A stretch of 64,000 nt of DNA from Methylococcaceae bacterium (GCA_016715325.1 JADKAL010000001.1:124001-188000), one strand, 5' to 3'; shown: positions 9,822 through 19,512, counted from the stretch's first letter. Numbers and translations: made by a program. The notes: generated from the sequence alone by a model not told the origin.

Positions 9822-10400
9822 TTAATTCATCACGGCTGGCTGTGATGCCATTTTAGGGTTTTTATACCGTCTGGTGTTCTTTTTTTTATTACGCGGTTTA
9901 ACTCGGCGAATATCGAGTTTTCGACCGTTTAGTTCGACCGATTTAAGGTGGTGAAAAATCTCTTGAGGCATTTCATCAGGTAAGTCGATTAAGGTATAGG
10001 TGTCTTGAATTCTTACGTTGGCTATGTTTTTAACATCAACCCCGGATTCTTCAACCAGTATTTTTTTAAGTTCGATTAGGTTCAGTGCATGTTGATTTCC
10101 AACATCGAGCCGGTAACGAATGAATTTAATGACCGGTTGTAGAGTAGTCGGCAGCGGTTTATCGACAGCATTAATGATGCCAGAGGATGCATTTTTATCG
10201 ATAAGGTTTTTTTCGCTGAGAACAGCCATTGCCGCTGCGCAATCCAAAACACTTATTTTTAATTCGCTTGCGATAGCTTTAATTAAGCGCCGTTGGTTAT
10301 CCAGGTTTTGAGAGATAATTATCTTCTTAACCTGCTCTTTTAACAGCTTTTTTTCTCCGTTTTGTGGAGTTAAATGTACTGCCGGGATATTAATATTCAT
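9822..10400 (-). CDS. Stand-alone DbpA-type RNA-binding domain protein
   Basis: The protein has 192 residues. Residues ~107-170 (KKILVEESGVDVKNIANVRI, DTYTLIDLPDEMP, HHLKSVELNGRKLDI) match the C-terminal RNA-binding fold of DbpA/CsdA DEAD-box helicases. The last 30 residues are strongly basic (RRVKPRNKKKNTRRYKN). No helicase domain is present. The N-terminal ~80 residues look helical and are not recognised. It follows surA by 43 nt on the same strand and may share its transcript. A role in ribosome assembly or as an RNA chaperone is an inference from the domain alone. Confidence 0.75.
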   Translation of the reverse strand: MNINIPAVHLTPQNGEKKLLKEQVKKIIISQNLDNQRRLIKAIASELKISVLDCAAAMAVLSEKNLIDKNASSGIINAVDKPLPTTLQPVIKFIRYRLDVGNQHALNLIELKKILVEESGVDVKNIANVRIQDTYTLIDLPDEMPQEIFHHLKSVELNGRKLDIRRVKPRNKKKNTRRYKNPKMASQPAVMN

Positions 10401-10443
10401 CCTGAGTTGTTATACAAGGCAATCAGTTGTTTCGCAAATCGAA

Positions 10444-11751
10444 TTAAAGCCGATCTTGAAAGATTTCGACATAAGATTCATCGCGTAAACGGCGTAACCA
10501 AAGCTCGGTTTCTTCTTCAATCTTTCGTTTACGGATAATGTCCTTGATTTGGTTCTTTTTAAAATCGCTGGTATTGTCTTTGTTTTCTCTTTCCAAAACT
10601 TGGATCAAATGCCAGCCGAATTGGGTTTGAACCGGATCGCTGATTTCATTGATAGCCAGTTTTTCCATCGCCAGTTGGAACGGTTTAACCAGATCGTCAG
10701 GACCTACCCAATCGAGCAAGCCGCCTTTTAATGCCGATCCTTTATCGTCGGAATGAGCGCGGGCAAGCGTTGCAAAATCGTCGCCGTCGGCAATTCGCTG
10801 TTTGAGCGAAAGCAGTCGTTTTTGCGCCTCCGCATCGTCGACTAATTCGTTAGTTTTGATAAGAATGTGCCTTACTTTAGATTTAGTAATCATTTGAGCG
10901 CCAACGCCTTTGACTTCAAGCATTTTTATAATATGAAAGCCGCTGGGGCTGCGGATGGGTTCGGAAACATCGCCGGCGCCCATCTTTGCGACTACATCGA
11001 CAAACAGTGTCGGTAAGTCGTTTTTGTTGCGCCAGCCTAAATCGCCGCCTTTTAGCGCGTTATCGTCGTCGGAATCGCTCATCGCTGTCTTGGTAAAATC
11101 GGCCCCGGAACGGAGAGCCGATACCAGCCCGTTTGCCTTAGCCAAGGCTTTTTTGATGACGTCGGCGGAAGCGCCTTCTTTGACCGCAATCAAAATATGG
11201 CCGACATGGTATTCTCCGATACCTTCGCCTGCTTTGTCTTCGGTTTCGATAAAGTGTTCGATTTCACGATCCGTTACTTTAATCCGGTCGGCAATTTCTC
11301 TTCCTCTGAGCTGATTGATAACGATTTCATTCTTCATATTGTCGAGAAAGCTTTTGTAGGAAATACCTTGGTTTTGCAGTTCCTGCTTAAACTGATCCAA
11401 CGTCATATTATTGCGCTGCGCAATGTCGGTCGCCGAGTTGGTTAACATATCTTCACTGAGTGTTATTCCGGCTTTTTCCGCTAAATTTTGCTGGAGCCGT
11501 TGAATAATCATTTTTTCCAGCACTTGTTTTTTTAAAATATATTCAGGCGGCATTGCTGTGTTTCCGGCTTGAATTTTTTGAGCAATAGCGGCGACTTCAT
11601 TCATGAGTTCATGCTCGAGGATGACATCGTCTTCTACAACGGCAACGATTTTATCTAATACTTCGGCGTTAATTTTTTGGCTGATAATAATCAAGCTGAA
11701 CAGAATTGATAAAGCTGCAATTAATTTTTTCAACATACTATGATTCATCAT
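10444..11751 (-). CDS. surA: Periplasmic chaperone / peptidyl-prolyl isomerase SurA
   Basis: SurA escorts unfolded outer-membrane proteins, including LptD, through the periplasm. The 435-residue protein has a signal peptide (about residues 1-29), the SurA N-terminal chaperone domain (LDKIVAVVEDDVI onward) and two PpiC/parvulin domains (about 175-275 and 285-385). Each parvulin domain carries the YHVGHILI/VRHILIK start and a GGDLGW/GGLLDW loop. The ATG overlaps the lptD stop by one base (TAATG), so the two are translationally coupled. This is the standard lptD-surA order in gammaproteobacteria. Confidence 0.96.
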   Translation of the reverse strand: MMNHSMLKKLIAALSILFSLIIISQKINAEVLDKIVAVVEDDVILEHELMNEVAAIAQKIQAGNTAMPPEYILKKQVLEKMIIQRLQQNLAEKAGITLSEDMLTNSATDIAQRNNMTLDQFKQELQNQGISYKSFLDNMKNEIVINQLRGREIADRIKVTDREIEHFIETEDKAGEGIGEYHVGHILIAVKEGASADVIKKALAKANGLVSALRSGADFTKTAMSDSDDDNALKGGDLGWRNKNDLPTLFVDVVAKMGAGDVSEPIRSPSGFHIIKMLEVKGVGAQMITKSKVRHILIKTNELVDDAEAQKRLLSLKQRIADGDDFATLARAHSDDKGSALKGGLLDWVGPDDLVKPFQLAMEKLAINEISDPVQTQFGWHLIQVLERENKDNTSDFKKNQIKDIIRKRKIEEETELWLRRLRDESYVEIFQDRL

Positions 11752-14700
11752 TATTCGGATTTCCGATAGCCATAAATACTTTGCGAGAAGAAGTCGTCCA
11801 GCTTTTCGCCAATACCCGTTAAGCCCTTGAATTCTATCTGAAAGAATACGCCGGTTTGGCTGTTGGCTGGGGTGTCTTGATTGATAGGCGAGTTAGCAGC
11901 GGCTGTAATGTTGTTGACATAACGTCTTCCGATGATTCTGAAACGCCAACAACAGGTCTCCTTTTCCAAGCCCAAAAAGCCTTCTTGAGTTTGATTATAG
12001 AGTAATGAATATTGCCAGCGACCGATTGCGAACCAGTCATTGACAACCGGCCATCGAAAGGAGACATCGCTTTGGATGATGTCGTTGCTTCGTATTAAGG
12101 CGGTATTACTTCTAAGCAATTGCGCAGAGGCTAGATCAATGTCAAGCTCGCTCGCTAATTGTGTATTGGTTTTGCTGTCAAACGTATCTTGGATTAAGGT
12201 GTTTTTCCGGTATAAATAGCCGAGGTTGACGATTTCGCCGGGATTGTTTACAAAATGCAGAATCGCTTTTCCTCTTACAACATCATTTCGTTCGGGATCC
12301 CACTGCATTCCCGTTTCCACAGCAAAATGTTCATTGATTTGACTACTTAATTCGCCGACCAAAGGCGAGAAGCTACTTGTTTCAACTCGGCTTTCAAGAA
12401 ATCGTCTGCCGATTCTGACTAACGGCGCCGTCACCTCGCGATCTTGGAAATAAAAAATATCGCCGATACTCAGTTTAAGTCGTTCTAAACCGGTCTTCGA
12501 ATCGACCAGACGAGTCGTTAAAGCAGGCGTGATTTGGTTGGCATCTTGGACTCTATCGGTACCGCTGAATCGATTTTCCCGGAATAAACTGTTGAATGAA
12601 AAGTCGTAGAATGACGTATCAAAGATAGGGATGTCGCTTTGACTTACTTTGGGAATAAATAGATAAAACAGTCTCGGCTCTATCGTATGTAACATCGAAT
12701 TTCCGCTCAAGGAGACATCTTTCTCGAAAAACATGCCGCTGTCGATGGAGGCAATCGGAACCGTTCGGCTTACCGAATCGGGTTGACCGGGGTTTACATT
12801 GTCCAATAGATATTGGGTGTATTTGAATGACAGTTTTGGGGTTACGAAAGCGCTAGCGTTATGCCACGGCAGGCTGGCATAAGGCTCGATGTTAAAGCGA
12901 AGGCTGTCAGGGACGGAGTCGGCAACTAAAGAACTCTTGTCGTGTTGGAAGTAGACGAATTCGTTGTTTATGCCAATCTCTGACGGTATCGCATCAAACG
13001 TATGATTAAGGTTTAAATTTAGTTGCGGTAAACGGCGATACGGTCGCAAGCGGCCTGTTAAATTCGGGTCGATAGTTTGGTAATTTTCTAACCGGCCAAT
13101 TAAAGAGATGCCTTGATCGATATATGAGACGTCCGCGACGCTTCTGACGTGACTGAAATTTGGAAAACTTAATGCGTTTCCAAGTTCGGCAAAGTAAAAC
13201 TTATCCGAGACTAAATTCAAGTCGACATTGGAATTAATATGCGGAGAAAACTGGGTTTTGTTTTTGATCGACGCCAAATATCTGGAAGTACTTCTGATAG
13301 GGTCGTCGGCGGATACGGTGGTATCTTCCGGCATATATTCGGCGCTAACACTGCCTTGAGAGCTTTTGGTCAGATAACGGAAATCGCCCGCTAGCATCAC
13401 GCCGCGTTTCGTATAGTATCGCGGTCTGAGTGTAGCGTCATAATTGGGTGCGATATTCCAATAAAAGGGCGCTGAAAAACTAAAACCGCCGCTTTGGGTG
13501 TTGCCGAAGGACGGCGCCAGAAACCCGGTTAAACGGCGATTATCCAGCGGAAACGACAAATACGGCGAATAAAAAACAGGGACTCCCTTAAATTCCACCC
13601 AGGCATTTTTTGCCGAACCGTATCCCGACGTTTTGTTCATTTTAAGATCGTTGGCGTGTACGATCCAATCTTGGTTTCCCGGCACACAAGCGGTGTAAGC
13701 AACGCCTTTGTAGCGGGAAAGTGTATCGCTATCGCGATAAACGGCCTCGGCTTTTCCCCGAAGCGGTGTTGCGGGCGATATAAACAAGGTTTCCCGCAGA
13801 CGCGCTTCATCGCTGGCAAGCTTAAGGCTTGCGGATTCTGTATGAATAGCCAGATCGTCCTCGCTATAGTAAACATTGCCGTGTAAATCCAATGTTTCGG
13901 AAACCGAGTCGTAATTGGCGGCATTCGACGAGGCTTTCTGATCGGCCCGTTTCATCTCGACATTGCCTTCATAATTGCCGATTTCGTTGTCGTAGATTTC
14001 GGAATAATTCGAATTCATGTCCAGATCGGCCTTGGCTCTTAATTTTTTATTGGCTGTGTCGAGATTTTGTTTGCCGACCTGAACGGTGCAACTCGCCCAA
14101 GGATTGGTTTTGAAGCGTTCGCGTAAGCTATTGAAAATAAGCTCTTGTTTGCTGTCGAAGCTAGGGTCCAAGATTCTGAAGCCGAGATCTTCGGTTTCTA
14201 CCGCGTGCGCTTCGCCTTGCGGATCGGCGCCAACCAACTGGCAGTTCCAGTCGCCGTCTTTACCTTTAGCGTCGCAATTCCAACCTTTCGGTTTGTTGCC
14301 TTGCGTTACCGGCAATTTTTCCTTTGCCGAGTAGACTGCGGACGCTTGGGGTTTTTGGGTTGCCGGTAAGACAGGCGTCGCTAATTCGTAAACGACCGGT
14401 TTAGATTCAGATCGCTTTACGTAAGGTTCGGCAGGAGAAATGACGGGAGATGGGGCTATTTTTTCCTCGGTAGTTTTTAAAGCGGCTTCATCAGCGTGTA
14501 TGGGCGGGTTGTTAGCTTGTTCCTTATCGATTCGAGAAGGTTTATTCGGTATTAATTCCTCAGATTTCGGTGTTGCCGTTGTCGCGACTGGAGTTACCTC
14601 CGATTTTTCCGGTGAAGTTAGACCATTATTTTTTTTGGATTCTTGTTCGTTTATTACGCTGCCGTTGTTCGGTGCTGAGGAGCCGACACAAACCCATTCC

Positions 14701-14801
14701 TTTGTGTTTTTGTCTTGATGGCAATTCCAGTTTGCATCATTTGCAAAGGTTATTGACGTGAATAACGATAAGAGAAAAAACAGATAGAGTCGGACGAGCA
14801 T
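11751..14801 (-). CDS. lptD: LPS-assembly protein LptD
   Basis: LptD is the outer-membrane barrel that inserts lipopolysaccharide into the outer leaflet with LptE. The 1016-residue product is longer than E. coli LptD (about 780). The extra length is a signal peptide (1-20) followed by a low-complexity Pro/Lys/Glu/Thr-rich stretch to about residue 170, with two WNC motifs (WNCHQDK, WNCDAKGKDGDWNC). The jellyroll (OstA) segment starts near 235-260 and the barrel fills the C-terminal two thirds. Cysteines in the WNC repeats, at CTVQVGK and in CCWRF near the C-terminus could form the family's disulfides. It is co-transcribed with surA and divergent from amgK. Confidence 0.95.
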   Translation of the reverse strand: MLVRLYLFFLLSLFTSITFANDANWNCHQDKNTKEWVCVGSSAPNNGSVINEQESKKNNGLTSPEKSEVTPVATTATPKSEELIPNKPSRIDKEQANNPPIHADEAALKTTEEKIAPSPVISPAEPYVKRSESKPVVYELATPVLPATQKPQASAVYSAKEKLPVTQGNKPKGWNCDAKGKDGDWNCQLVGADPQGEAHAVETEDLGFRILDPSFDSKQELIFNSLRERFKTNPWASCTVQVGKQNLDTANKKLRAKADLDMNSNYSEIYDNEIGNYEGNVEMKRADQKASSNAANYDSVSETLDLHGNVYYSEDDLAIHTESASLKLASDEARLRETLFISPATPLRGKAEAVYRDSDTLSRYKGVAYTACVPGNQDWIVHANDLKMNKTSGYGSAKNAWVEFKGVPVFYSPYLSFPLDNRRLTGFLAPSFGNTQSGGFSFSAPFYWNIAPNYDATLRPRYYTKRGVMLAGDFRYLTKSSQGSVSAEYMPEDTTVSADDPIRSTSRYLASIKNKTQFSPHINSNVDLNLVSDKFYFAELGNALSFPNFSHVRSVADVSYIDQGISLIGRLENYQTIDPNLTGRLRPYRRLPQLNLNLNHTFDAIPSEIGINNEFVYFQHDKSSLVADSVPDSLRFNIEPYASLPWHNASAFVTPKLSFKYTQYLLDNVNPGQPDSVSRTVPIASIDSGMFFEKDVSLSGNSMLHTIEPRLFYLFIPKVSQSDIPIFDTSFYDFSFNSLFRENRFSGTDRVQDANQITPALTTRLVDSKTGLERLKLSIGDIFYFQDREVTAPLVRIGRRFLESRVETSSFSPLVGELSSQINEHFAVETGMQWDPERNDVVRGKAILHFVNNPGEIVNLGYLYRKNTLIQDTFDSKTNTQLASELDIDLASAQLLRSNTALIRSNDIIQSDVSFRWPVVNDWFAIGRWQYSLLYNQTQEGFLGLEKETCCWRFRIIGRRYVNNITAAANSPINQDTPANSQTGVFFQIEFKGLTGIGEKLDDFFSQSIYGYRKSE

Positions 14802-14907
14802 GTGTTACGGAAGATTATTAGCTTAACAGGTCAAAAATCGAATAGAATGCCAGCGCGAATTCTACCTCATTTGTCACCACGATTATAACTTATCTACCTT
14901 CAGCCTC

Positions 14908-15903
14908 ATGATCCTTGACGATTTTCGACTCATTGCTATGCTAGATTGGCTAAAAAACGATCTTCTATTGACAGTTAATCGTTGTGAACCCGCTTCCAGC
15001 GACGCCAGTTTCCGCCGGTATTTCAGAATTTCGCTTCCGGATGAACAATTGATTGTGATGGATGCGCCGCCGGAAAAAGAAAATCTCCCTGCCTTTATTA
15101 AGGCCGATGAGATGCTCGCCCGCTCCGGCGTTAGAGTTCCCGCCATCCATCATAAAAATTTAGAAGACGGTTTTTTGCTACTGGAGGATTTCGGTTCCGA
15201 ATCGTTTTTAGATAAGTTGACCGCTGACAATGCAGCAGACTTATATGGCGGAGCCTTTGACGAGCTTTTGAAGTTGCAAACCAATACATCCATACAAAAC
15301 ATTGACCTACCGCGCTATGACGAAGCTTTGCTGAGAAGAGAGCTCGGTATTTTTGAAGAATGGTTTATTCGTCAATCGATGGATATCGATTTACCAGAAT
15401 CAATTTGGAACGGCGTTTGCGATCTGTTGGTGAAATCGGCGTTGGAGCAGCCCCTTGTGTGCGTTCATCGGGATTTTCATTCGCGAAATTTAATGGTATT
15501 GGAAAATAATGCGCCCGGTGTGATCGATTTTCAGGATGCGGTGATCGGGCCGGTTACGTACGATCTCGTGTCGTTGTTGCGCGATTGTTATATCGCCTGG
15601 CCGCAAGACCGTATTAATGGTTGGGTTGCGGACTATTGGCAAAAGCTGCATTCGAACGGCCTGATCGGGTGCGAACTGACTGTATTTAATCGCTGGTTCG
15701 ATTTGATGGGCTTGCAACGGCATCTTAAGGCTATCGGGATTTTTTCACGGCTTAACCTTCGAGACGGCAAAACCGGCTATCTAAAGGATATACCGCGCAC
15801 GTTGAATTATGTTTTAGCGCAAACTGAAGCGTACCCTGAATTAGCCGAATTCCACCGTTTTTTGGTCGATAACGTTTTAACGCACACCAGGGAGCCCATA
15901 TGA
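14908..15903 (+). CDS. amgK: N-acetylmuramate/N-acetylglucosamine kinase AmgK
   Basis: AmgK phosphorylates MurNAc at the anomeric position in the cell-wall recycling shortcut that bypasses de novo UDP-MurNAc synthesis. The 331-residue protein has the aminoglycoside-phosphotransferase fold. ASFRRYFRI (33-41) is the nucleotide-binding lobe, HRDFHSRN (187-194) contains catalytic D189, and VIDFQDAVIGP (205-215) contains metal-binding D207. Its stop overlaps the murU start by four bases (ATGA), so the pair is coupled. The position divergent from lptD is the same as in pseudomonads. The start could also be the downstream ATG at 14938; neither has a strong ribosome-binding site. Confidence 0.92.
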   Translation: MILDDFRLIAMLDWLKNDLLLTVNRCEPASSDASFRRYFRISLPDEQLIVMDAPPEKENLPAFIKADEMLARSGVRVPAIHHKNLEDGFLLLEDFGSESFLDKLTADNAADLYGGAFDELLKLQTNTSIQNIDLPRYDEALLRRELGIFEEWFIRQSMDIDLPESIWNGVCDLLVKSALEQPLVCVHRDFHSRNLMVLENNAPGVIDFQDAVIGPVTYDLVSLLRDCYIAWPQDRINGWVADYWQKLHSNGLIGCELTVFNRWFDLMGLQRHLKAIGIFSRLNLRDGKTGYLKDIPRTLNYVLAQTEAYPELAEFHRFLVDNVLTHTREPI

Positions 15904-16571
15904 AAGCCATGATACTCGCCGCCGGACGCGGCGAACGGATGCGGCCCTTGACCGATCACACCCCAAAGCCCTTATTGCCCGTTGCCGGAAAGGCATTAAT
16001 CGAACATACAATTGGCCAATTGGTATCGGCTGGTTTTACTGAAATCGTGATCAATCATGCGCATTTAGGGTATCAAATCGAAGAAAAGCTGGGAAACGGC
16101 AACGCATTAGGCGCCGACATCGTGTTTTCGCCCGAAGGCGACGGCGCTTTGGAAACCGCGGGCGGTATCGTTAACGCCTTACCGCTATTGGGCAATGATG
16201 TTTTTCTGGTAGTGAATGGCGATATTGCGACCGATTTTCCGTTTGCTAAACTCAGGGATGTTAACGTCGACTTAGCGCATTTGGTCTTAATCGAGAATCC
16301 CGTTCATCATCCGCAGGGCGATTTCGGTTTGGATAGCACGGGCAGGGTGGTTGAAACGGATGGTGAAAAATTTACCTTCAGCGGCATCGGGCTTTATCAT
16401 CCCGATTTGTTTAAGGATACGCCGCCGGGTAAAAGCAAATTAGCGCCTATATTACGAGCGGCAATGAAAGCGGATAAAGTGACGGGCCAATATTATTCCG
16501 GTTTTTGGATGGATATTGGCACGCCGGATCGTCTAAAGGAACTCGATAATCGGTTGAAATCCGCGAAATGA
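15900..16571 (+). CDS. murU: N-acetylmuramate alpha-1-phosphate uridylyltransferase MurU
   Basis: MurU converts MurNAc-1-phosphate plus UTP to UDP-MurNAc, feeding recycled muropeptide sugar back into peptidoglycan synthesis. The 223-residue nucleotidyltransferase has the Rossmann signature MILAAGRGERMRPLT (3-17) with TPKPLLPVAGK following. VNGDIATD holds the metal-binding Asp, and the end is FWMDIGTPDRL. The ATG overlaps amgK by four bases. It converges on the membrane-protein gene ten bases downstream. Confidence 0.93.
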   Translation: MKAMILAAGRGERMRPLTDHTPKPLLPVAGKALIEHTIGQLVSAGFTEIVINHAHLGYQIEEKLGNGNALGADIVFSPEGDGALETAGGIVNALPLLGNDVFLVVNGDIATDFPFAKLRDVNVDLAHLVLIENPVHHPQGDFGLDSTGRVVETDGEKFTFSGIGLYHPDLFKDTPPGKSKLAPILRAAMKADKVTGQYYSGFWMDIGTPDRLKELDNRLKSAK

Positions 16572-16580
16572 ACCTGCTAA

Positions 16581-17627
16581 TTATTGCTTAAAAGCGATGA
16601 AATCGCGGTAAGGCGAATCTTTCTGCCAAGTCAACGATTCCATGTAATAGTGCATCAACGCCAAATAACCTAAAATTCCAATCGTAATCATCTGAGTAAC
16701 TTCCACGCCGAATAAACGTTGCGTAATCCAGGCTGCGGCTTCGTCGCCGTAAGCTTGCAAAACAAAGGCTAAACCGAATGAAAGTATCGGCAGCACCAAA
16801 AATATATGGATATTGCATCTTTTGGCGGCACGGTAAATAAAGTTTTTCGGCATGGTGTGATGTTTGTTGTAATCGTGGCACACATAAAAAACATAAGCGG
16901 TCGCATCATGGACGAACCGAGGTACCAAAATAGCCATAAAATACTGCTGTTGAGAATAAAGATAAAAACTTGTCAGCACTAAAAATATGTTCGACCAATA
17001 GAACAAACGACCGAATCGCCCCGTTACTTTATCTTGAAAAATCATGCCGATCAGAAACAGCAACAGGCAGCCTGTACCTGCTATATGCTTGATCCAATAA
17101 GCATGATCGGCTTCCAAGCTGTTTCTAAGAAAAATGCCGAGATAAATAGAGAGACCGGCGATAACGCTAATGGTTAATAACGTGGTATACAGCCAAACAG
17201 GTAATTGGCAAACGCCGCGAGCAATACCGTATTGTTGTCTTAAAACATGAATAACCGTCCAGCAAGCGACAGCGGCGTATAACAAGCGATAGGGCAAAAA
17301 CATACTGCCGACAAAATAGGCGAATGCGATGGCTATCGTGATAAGAATAATATGATTACGATAATGCTTGAAATAGTCGGCGTTGCTCGCCAGCAGGATA
17401 TTGCTCGCAACAATGTGCGGTGTTCCGAACAAGATTTGGAACAAAACAAAATGATAGGGACTGCTGGGTAAACTCGATTTAAGAAAATCATTCCAGAGCA
17501 GGCTGTCTAATCCTTGCAAAACCAAACATAATGGAATGATCGAATACAAACCAAGGATAAGCCGGAATGACACGGCCAACTTTTGTTCGTTAATTGCTTG
17601 GTGCATAGTAAAGGTTGGCGCAGACAT
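16581..17627 (-). CDS. Polytopic membrane protein with a conserved-looking histidine set
   Basis: I do not recognise a named family. The 348-residue chain has about nine to ten hydrophobic helices. Histidines fall in or next to membrane segments in a pattern that looks functional: GTPHIVASN (H71), VIHVLRQQYG (H127), VHDATAYVFYVCHDYNKHH (H240, H251, H256, H257) and MHYYMES (H326). Clustered intramembrane His/Asp like these occur in membrane di-iron oxygenases and in Brp/Blh-type carotene-cleaving enzymes, but I cannot claim homology. It ends ten bases from murU, in convergent orientation, and is the only leftward gene between lptD and recD. Confidence 0.7.
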   Translation of the reverse strand: MSAPTFTMHQAINEQKLAVSFRLILGLYSIIPLCLVLQGLDSLLWNDFLKSSLPSSPYHFVLFQILFGTPHIVASNILLASNADYFKHYRNHIILITIAIAFAYFVGSMFLPYRLLYAAVACWTVIHVLRQQYGIARGVCQLPVWLYTTLLTISVIAGLSIYLGIFLRNSLEADHAYWIKHIAGTGCLLLFLIGMIFQDKVTGRFGRLFYWSNIFLVLTSFYLYSQQQYFMAILVPRFVHDATAYVFYVCHDYNKHHTMPKNFIYRAAKRCNIHIFLVLPILSFGLAFVLQAYGDEAAAWITQRLFGVEVTQMITIGILGYLALMHYYMESLTWQKDSPYRDFIAFKQ

Positions 17628-17725
17628 ATAAATATTCTCAGCTTGAGGTTGAAATGGGAAATAACCATAATTAAGAGGGCAAAAAATTTTAAGAGTCTTT
17701 TAAACCTTTTACAAGCGAGAAATTG

Positions 17726-18148
17726 ATGGAATTCGATTTACACCCGCAACTCGAGAAAGATTGTCTATATGTCGGGCGATTTTCCTTAAGCCGTTTGATT
17801 TTAATGAACGACAAACAATTTCCGTGGTTTATTTTGGTACCTGAGGTTTCGGACATTACCGAAATTTATCAGCTAAATAAGCAAGAACGGCGCTTATTGA
17901 TGGACGAGTCGAGTTATCTTGCCGAGCAGTTAGCAAAGTTATTTAAGGCGGATAAAATCAATATTGCCGCGATCGGCAATCTCGTGCCGCAACTGCATGT
18001 TCACCACGTTGTTCGTTATCGTACCGACCCAGCATGGCCTGCGCCGATTTGGGGGAAATATCCGGCAATTCCTTACTCTCAAGGCGATAAAACAACACTA
18101 TTAAGCCTTGTCAGAGAAAATATGGCGTTTGATCGTGAGGAATATTGA
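17726..18148 (+). CDS. HIT-family nucleotide hydrolase-like protein
   Basis: This 140-residue histidine-triad protein has the signature PQLHVHHVVR with H91, H93 and H94. The normal histidine spacing for catalysis is H-x-H-x-H, so this belongs to the HVHH-variant group common in proteobacteria. The N-terminal LILMNDKQFPWFILVP strand pattern is typical. HIT proteins hydrolyse nucleoside phosphoramidates or dinucleotides; the substrate is unknown here. The start is ATG 17726; the TTG one codon earlier is unlikely. A phosphoesterase gene follows 36 bases later and may be co-transcribed. Confidence 0.85.
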   Translation: MEFDLHPQLEKDCLYVGRFSLSRLILMNDKQFPWFILVPEVSDITEIYQLNKQERRLLMDESSYLAEQLAKLFKADKINIAAIGNLVPQLHVHHVVRYRTDPAWPAPIWGKYPAIPYSQGDKTTLLSLVRENMAFDREEY

Positions 18149-18184
18149 TTTTTTGATATGGCTGCATGAAATAAGTATTTTGCA

Positions 18185-19027
18185 TTGCCTTCTTCCTTGA
18201 AGCTAACAATTTTTTTTGCGGTAATCTTGGGTATGTTCTTACTCGGGGTGTGGGCGTTTTGGCTTGAGCCTTCGAATTTCGTTACGACGAATACGACAAT
18301 AAAGCTGTCTCGATGGCCCAAGGAATGTAAAAACCTAAAAATCGTACTTCTTTCCGATTTACACGTCGGCTCACCGCACAACGACATCGACAATCTCGTA
18401 AAGGTCGTCGCTGCCGCAAATTCGATTCATCCTGATTTGGTTTTATTAGCCGGCGACTATGTCATCCATGAAGTTGCCGGGGGGCATTTTGTCGAGCCGG
18501 AGCCGATTGCTCAGGCGTTGAAAAAACTGAGTGCGAAGTCTGGCGTGTATGCAGTCCTAGGTAATCATGACTGGTGGTACAGCGCAAGCCGAATAAGCAA
18601 GGCATTTAAGGAAGCGAATATTCCGCTGCTGGAGAATAAAGCGGTGCCCATTCAACTGGGGAAATGCCATTTTTGGTTAGCCGGTATCGGCGACTATTGG
18701 ATGGGACATCACGATTTTTATAAGGCTATGCAGAGTATTCCGGAACAAGCGGCGGTAATCGCGTTCACTCATAACCCCGATGTGTTTTACGAAATTCCGA
18801 CCAATATTGCAATTACCTTTGCAGGTCATACCCACGGCGGTCAAGTTTATCTGCCGTTTATGGGACGAATGATTGTGCCTTCACGATACGGCGAAAAATT
18901 TGCCATCGGATTGATTTCAGAAGCCGGACGTAACATGTTTGTAACAACCGGTATCGGAACCAGCATTTTACCAGTCAGATTTAGAGTGCCTCCTGAAATA
19001 GCTGTTATTGTTTTGGATAACTCCTAG
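18185..19027 (+). CDS. Membrane-anchored metallophosphoesterase (YaeI/YkuE-like)
   Basis: The protein has 280 residues with an N-terminal membrane helix (about 6-26), followed by a calcineurin-type phosphoesterase domain. All metal motifs are present: SDLHVG with D58 and H60, AGDYV with D91, LGNHDWW at 125-131 and AGHTHGG near 218-224. The YaeI/YkuE and LpxG groups of this fold act on lipids or sugar phosphates at the membrane; UDP-diacylglucosamine hydrolysis is one possibility, not shown. The start is a TTG at 18185 because no in-frame ATG precedes the membrane helix; a start at Met17 would delete part of the anchor. Confidence 0.82.
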   Translation: MPSSLKLTIFFAVILGMFLLGVWAFWLEPSNFVTTNTTIKLSRWPKECKNLKIVLLSDLHVGSPHNDIDNLVKVVAAANSIHPDLVLLAGDYVIHEVAGGHFVEPEPIAQALKKLSAKSGVYAVLGNHDWWYSASRISKAFKEANIPLLENKAVPIQLGKCHFWLAGIGDYWMGHHDFYKAMQSIPEQAAVIAFTHNPDVFYEIPTNIAITFAGHTHGGQVYLPFMGRMIVPSRYGEKFAIGLISEAGRNMFVTTGIGTSILPVRFRVPPEIAVIVLDNS

Positions 19028-19512
19028 TGGTATTCAAGCTTTATCTAAAAAAGCTAATAAAAAATTGAAGTGTAAAGCAGATAAAACACTAAGTTTTCAA
19101 TTCCTGTTTGAAATAGCTCTGCAAGTGAAAAGTTCACTAAGAATGAGTGGAATTAATCACAGATATTGTAATTAAACAGTGTAAAATTATTCCTGCATTA
19201 AATGTTCCTTGTCTGTGAAGGCACAGGCTACAAAGTAAAGCCGTTAAATTCACTGATTATGCTAATTGAAAGGGAGCGATAAGCAGATTGTTTCGGTGAA
19301 ACAAAACACAGAGAAATCAAATCTGTCAAGCGCACTCTACCTTGAGAAGAAATAGAGGCTTAATAAACAAATACGAATATCTGTATTCCTACTTGACTAA
19401 GTTCAATTATTGCAATTAAGAGTATTTCATGAGTCAGCATGAAGCCTTATGGAATTCTAATTAATCCGAACACATGCCTTTTAATTTATGAATAATTCTG
19501 GGAAAAAAAGAG
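19028..19512. other. 485-bp AT-rich non-coding region upstream of the haloperoxidase gene
   Basis: No coding or RNA gene was recognised. It contains a short hairpin (AATAC...GTATT, near 19370-19388). The long leader suggests promoter and regulatory sequence for the exported haloperoxidase gene. A weak AAAAAAAGAG purine run sits just before the ATG at 19513. Confidence 0.4.
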
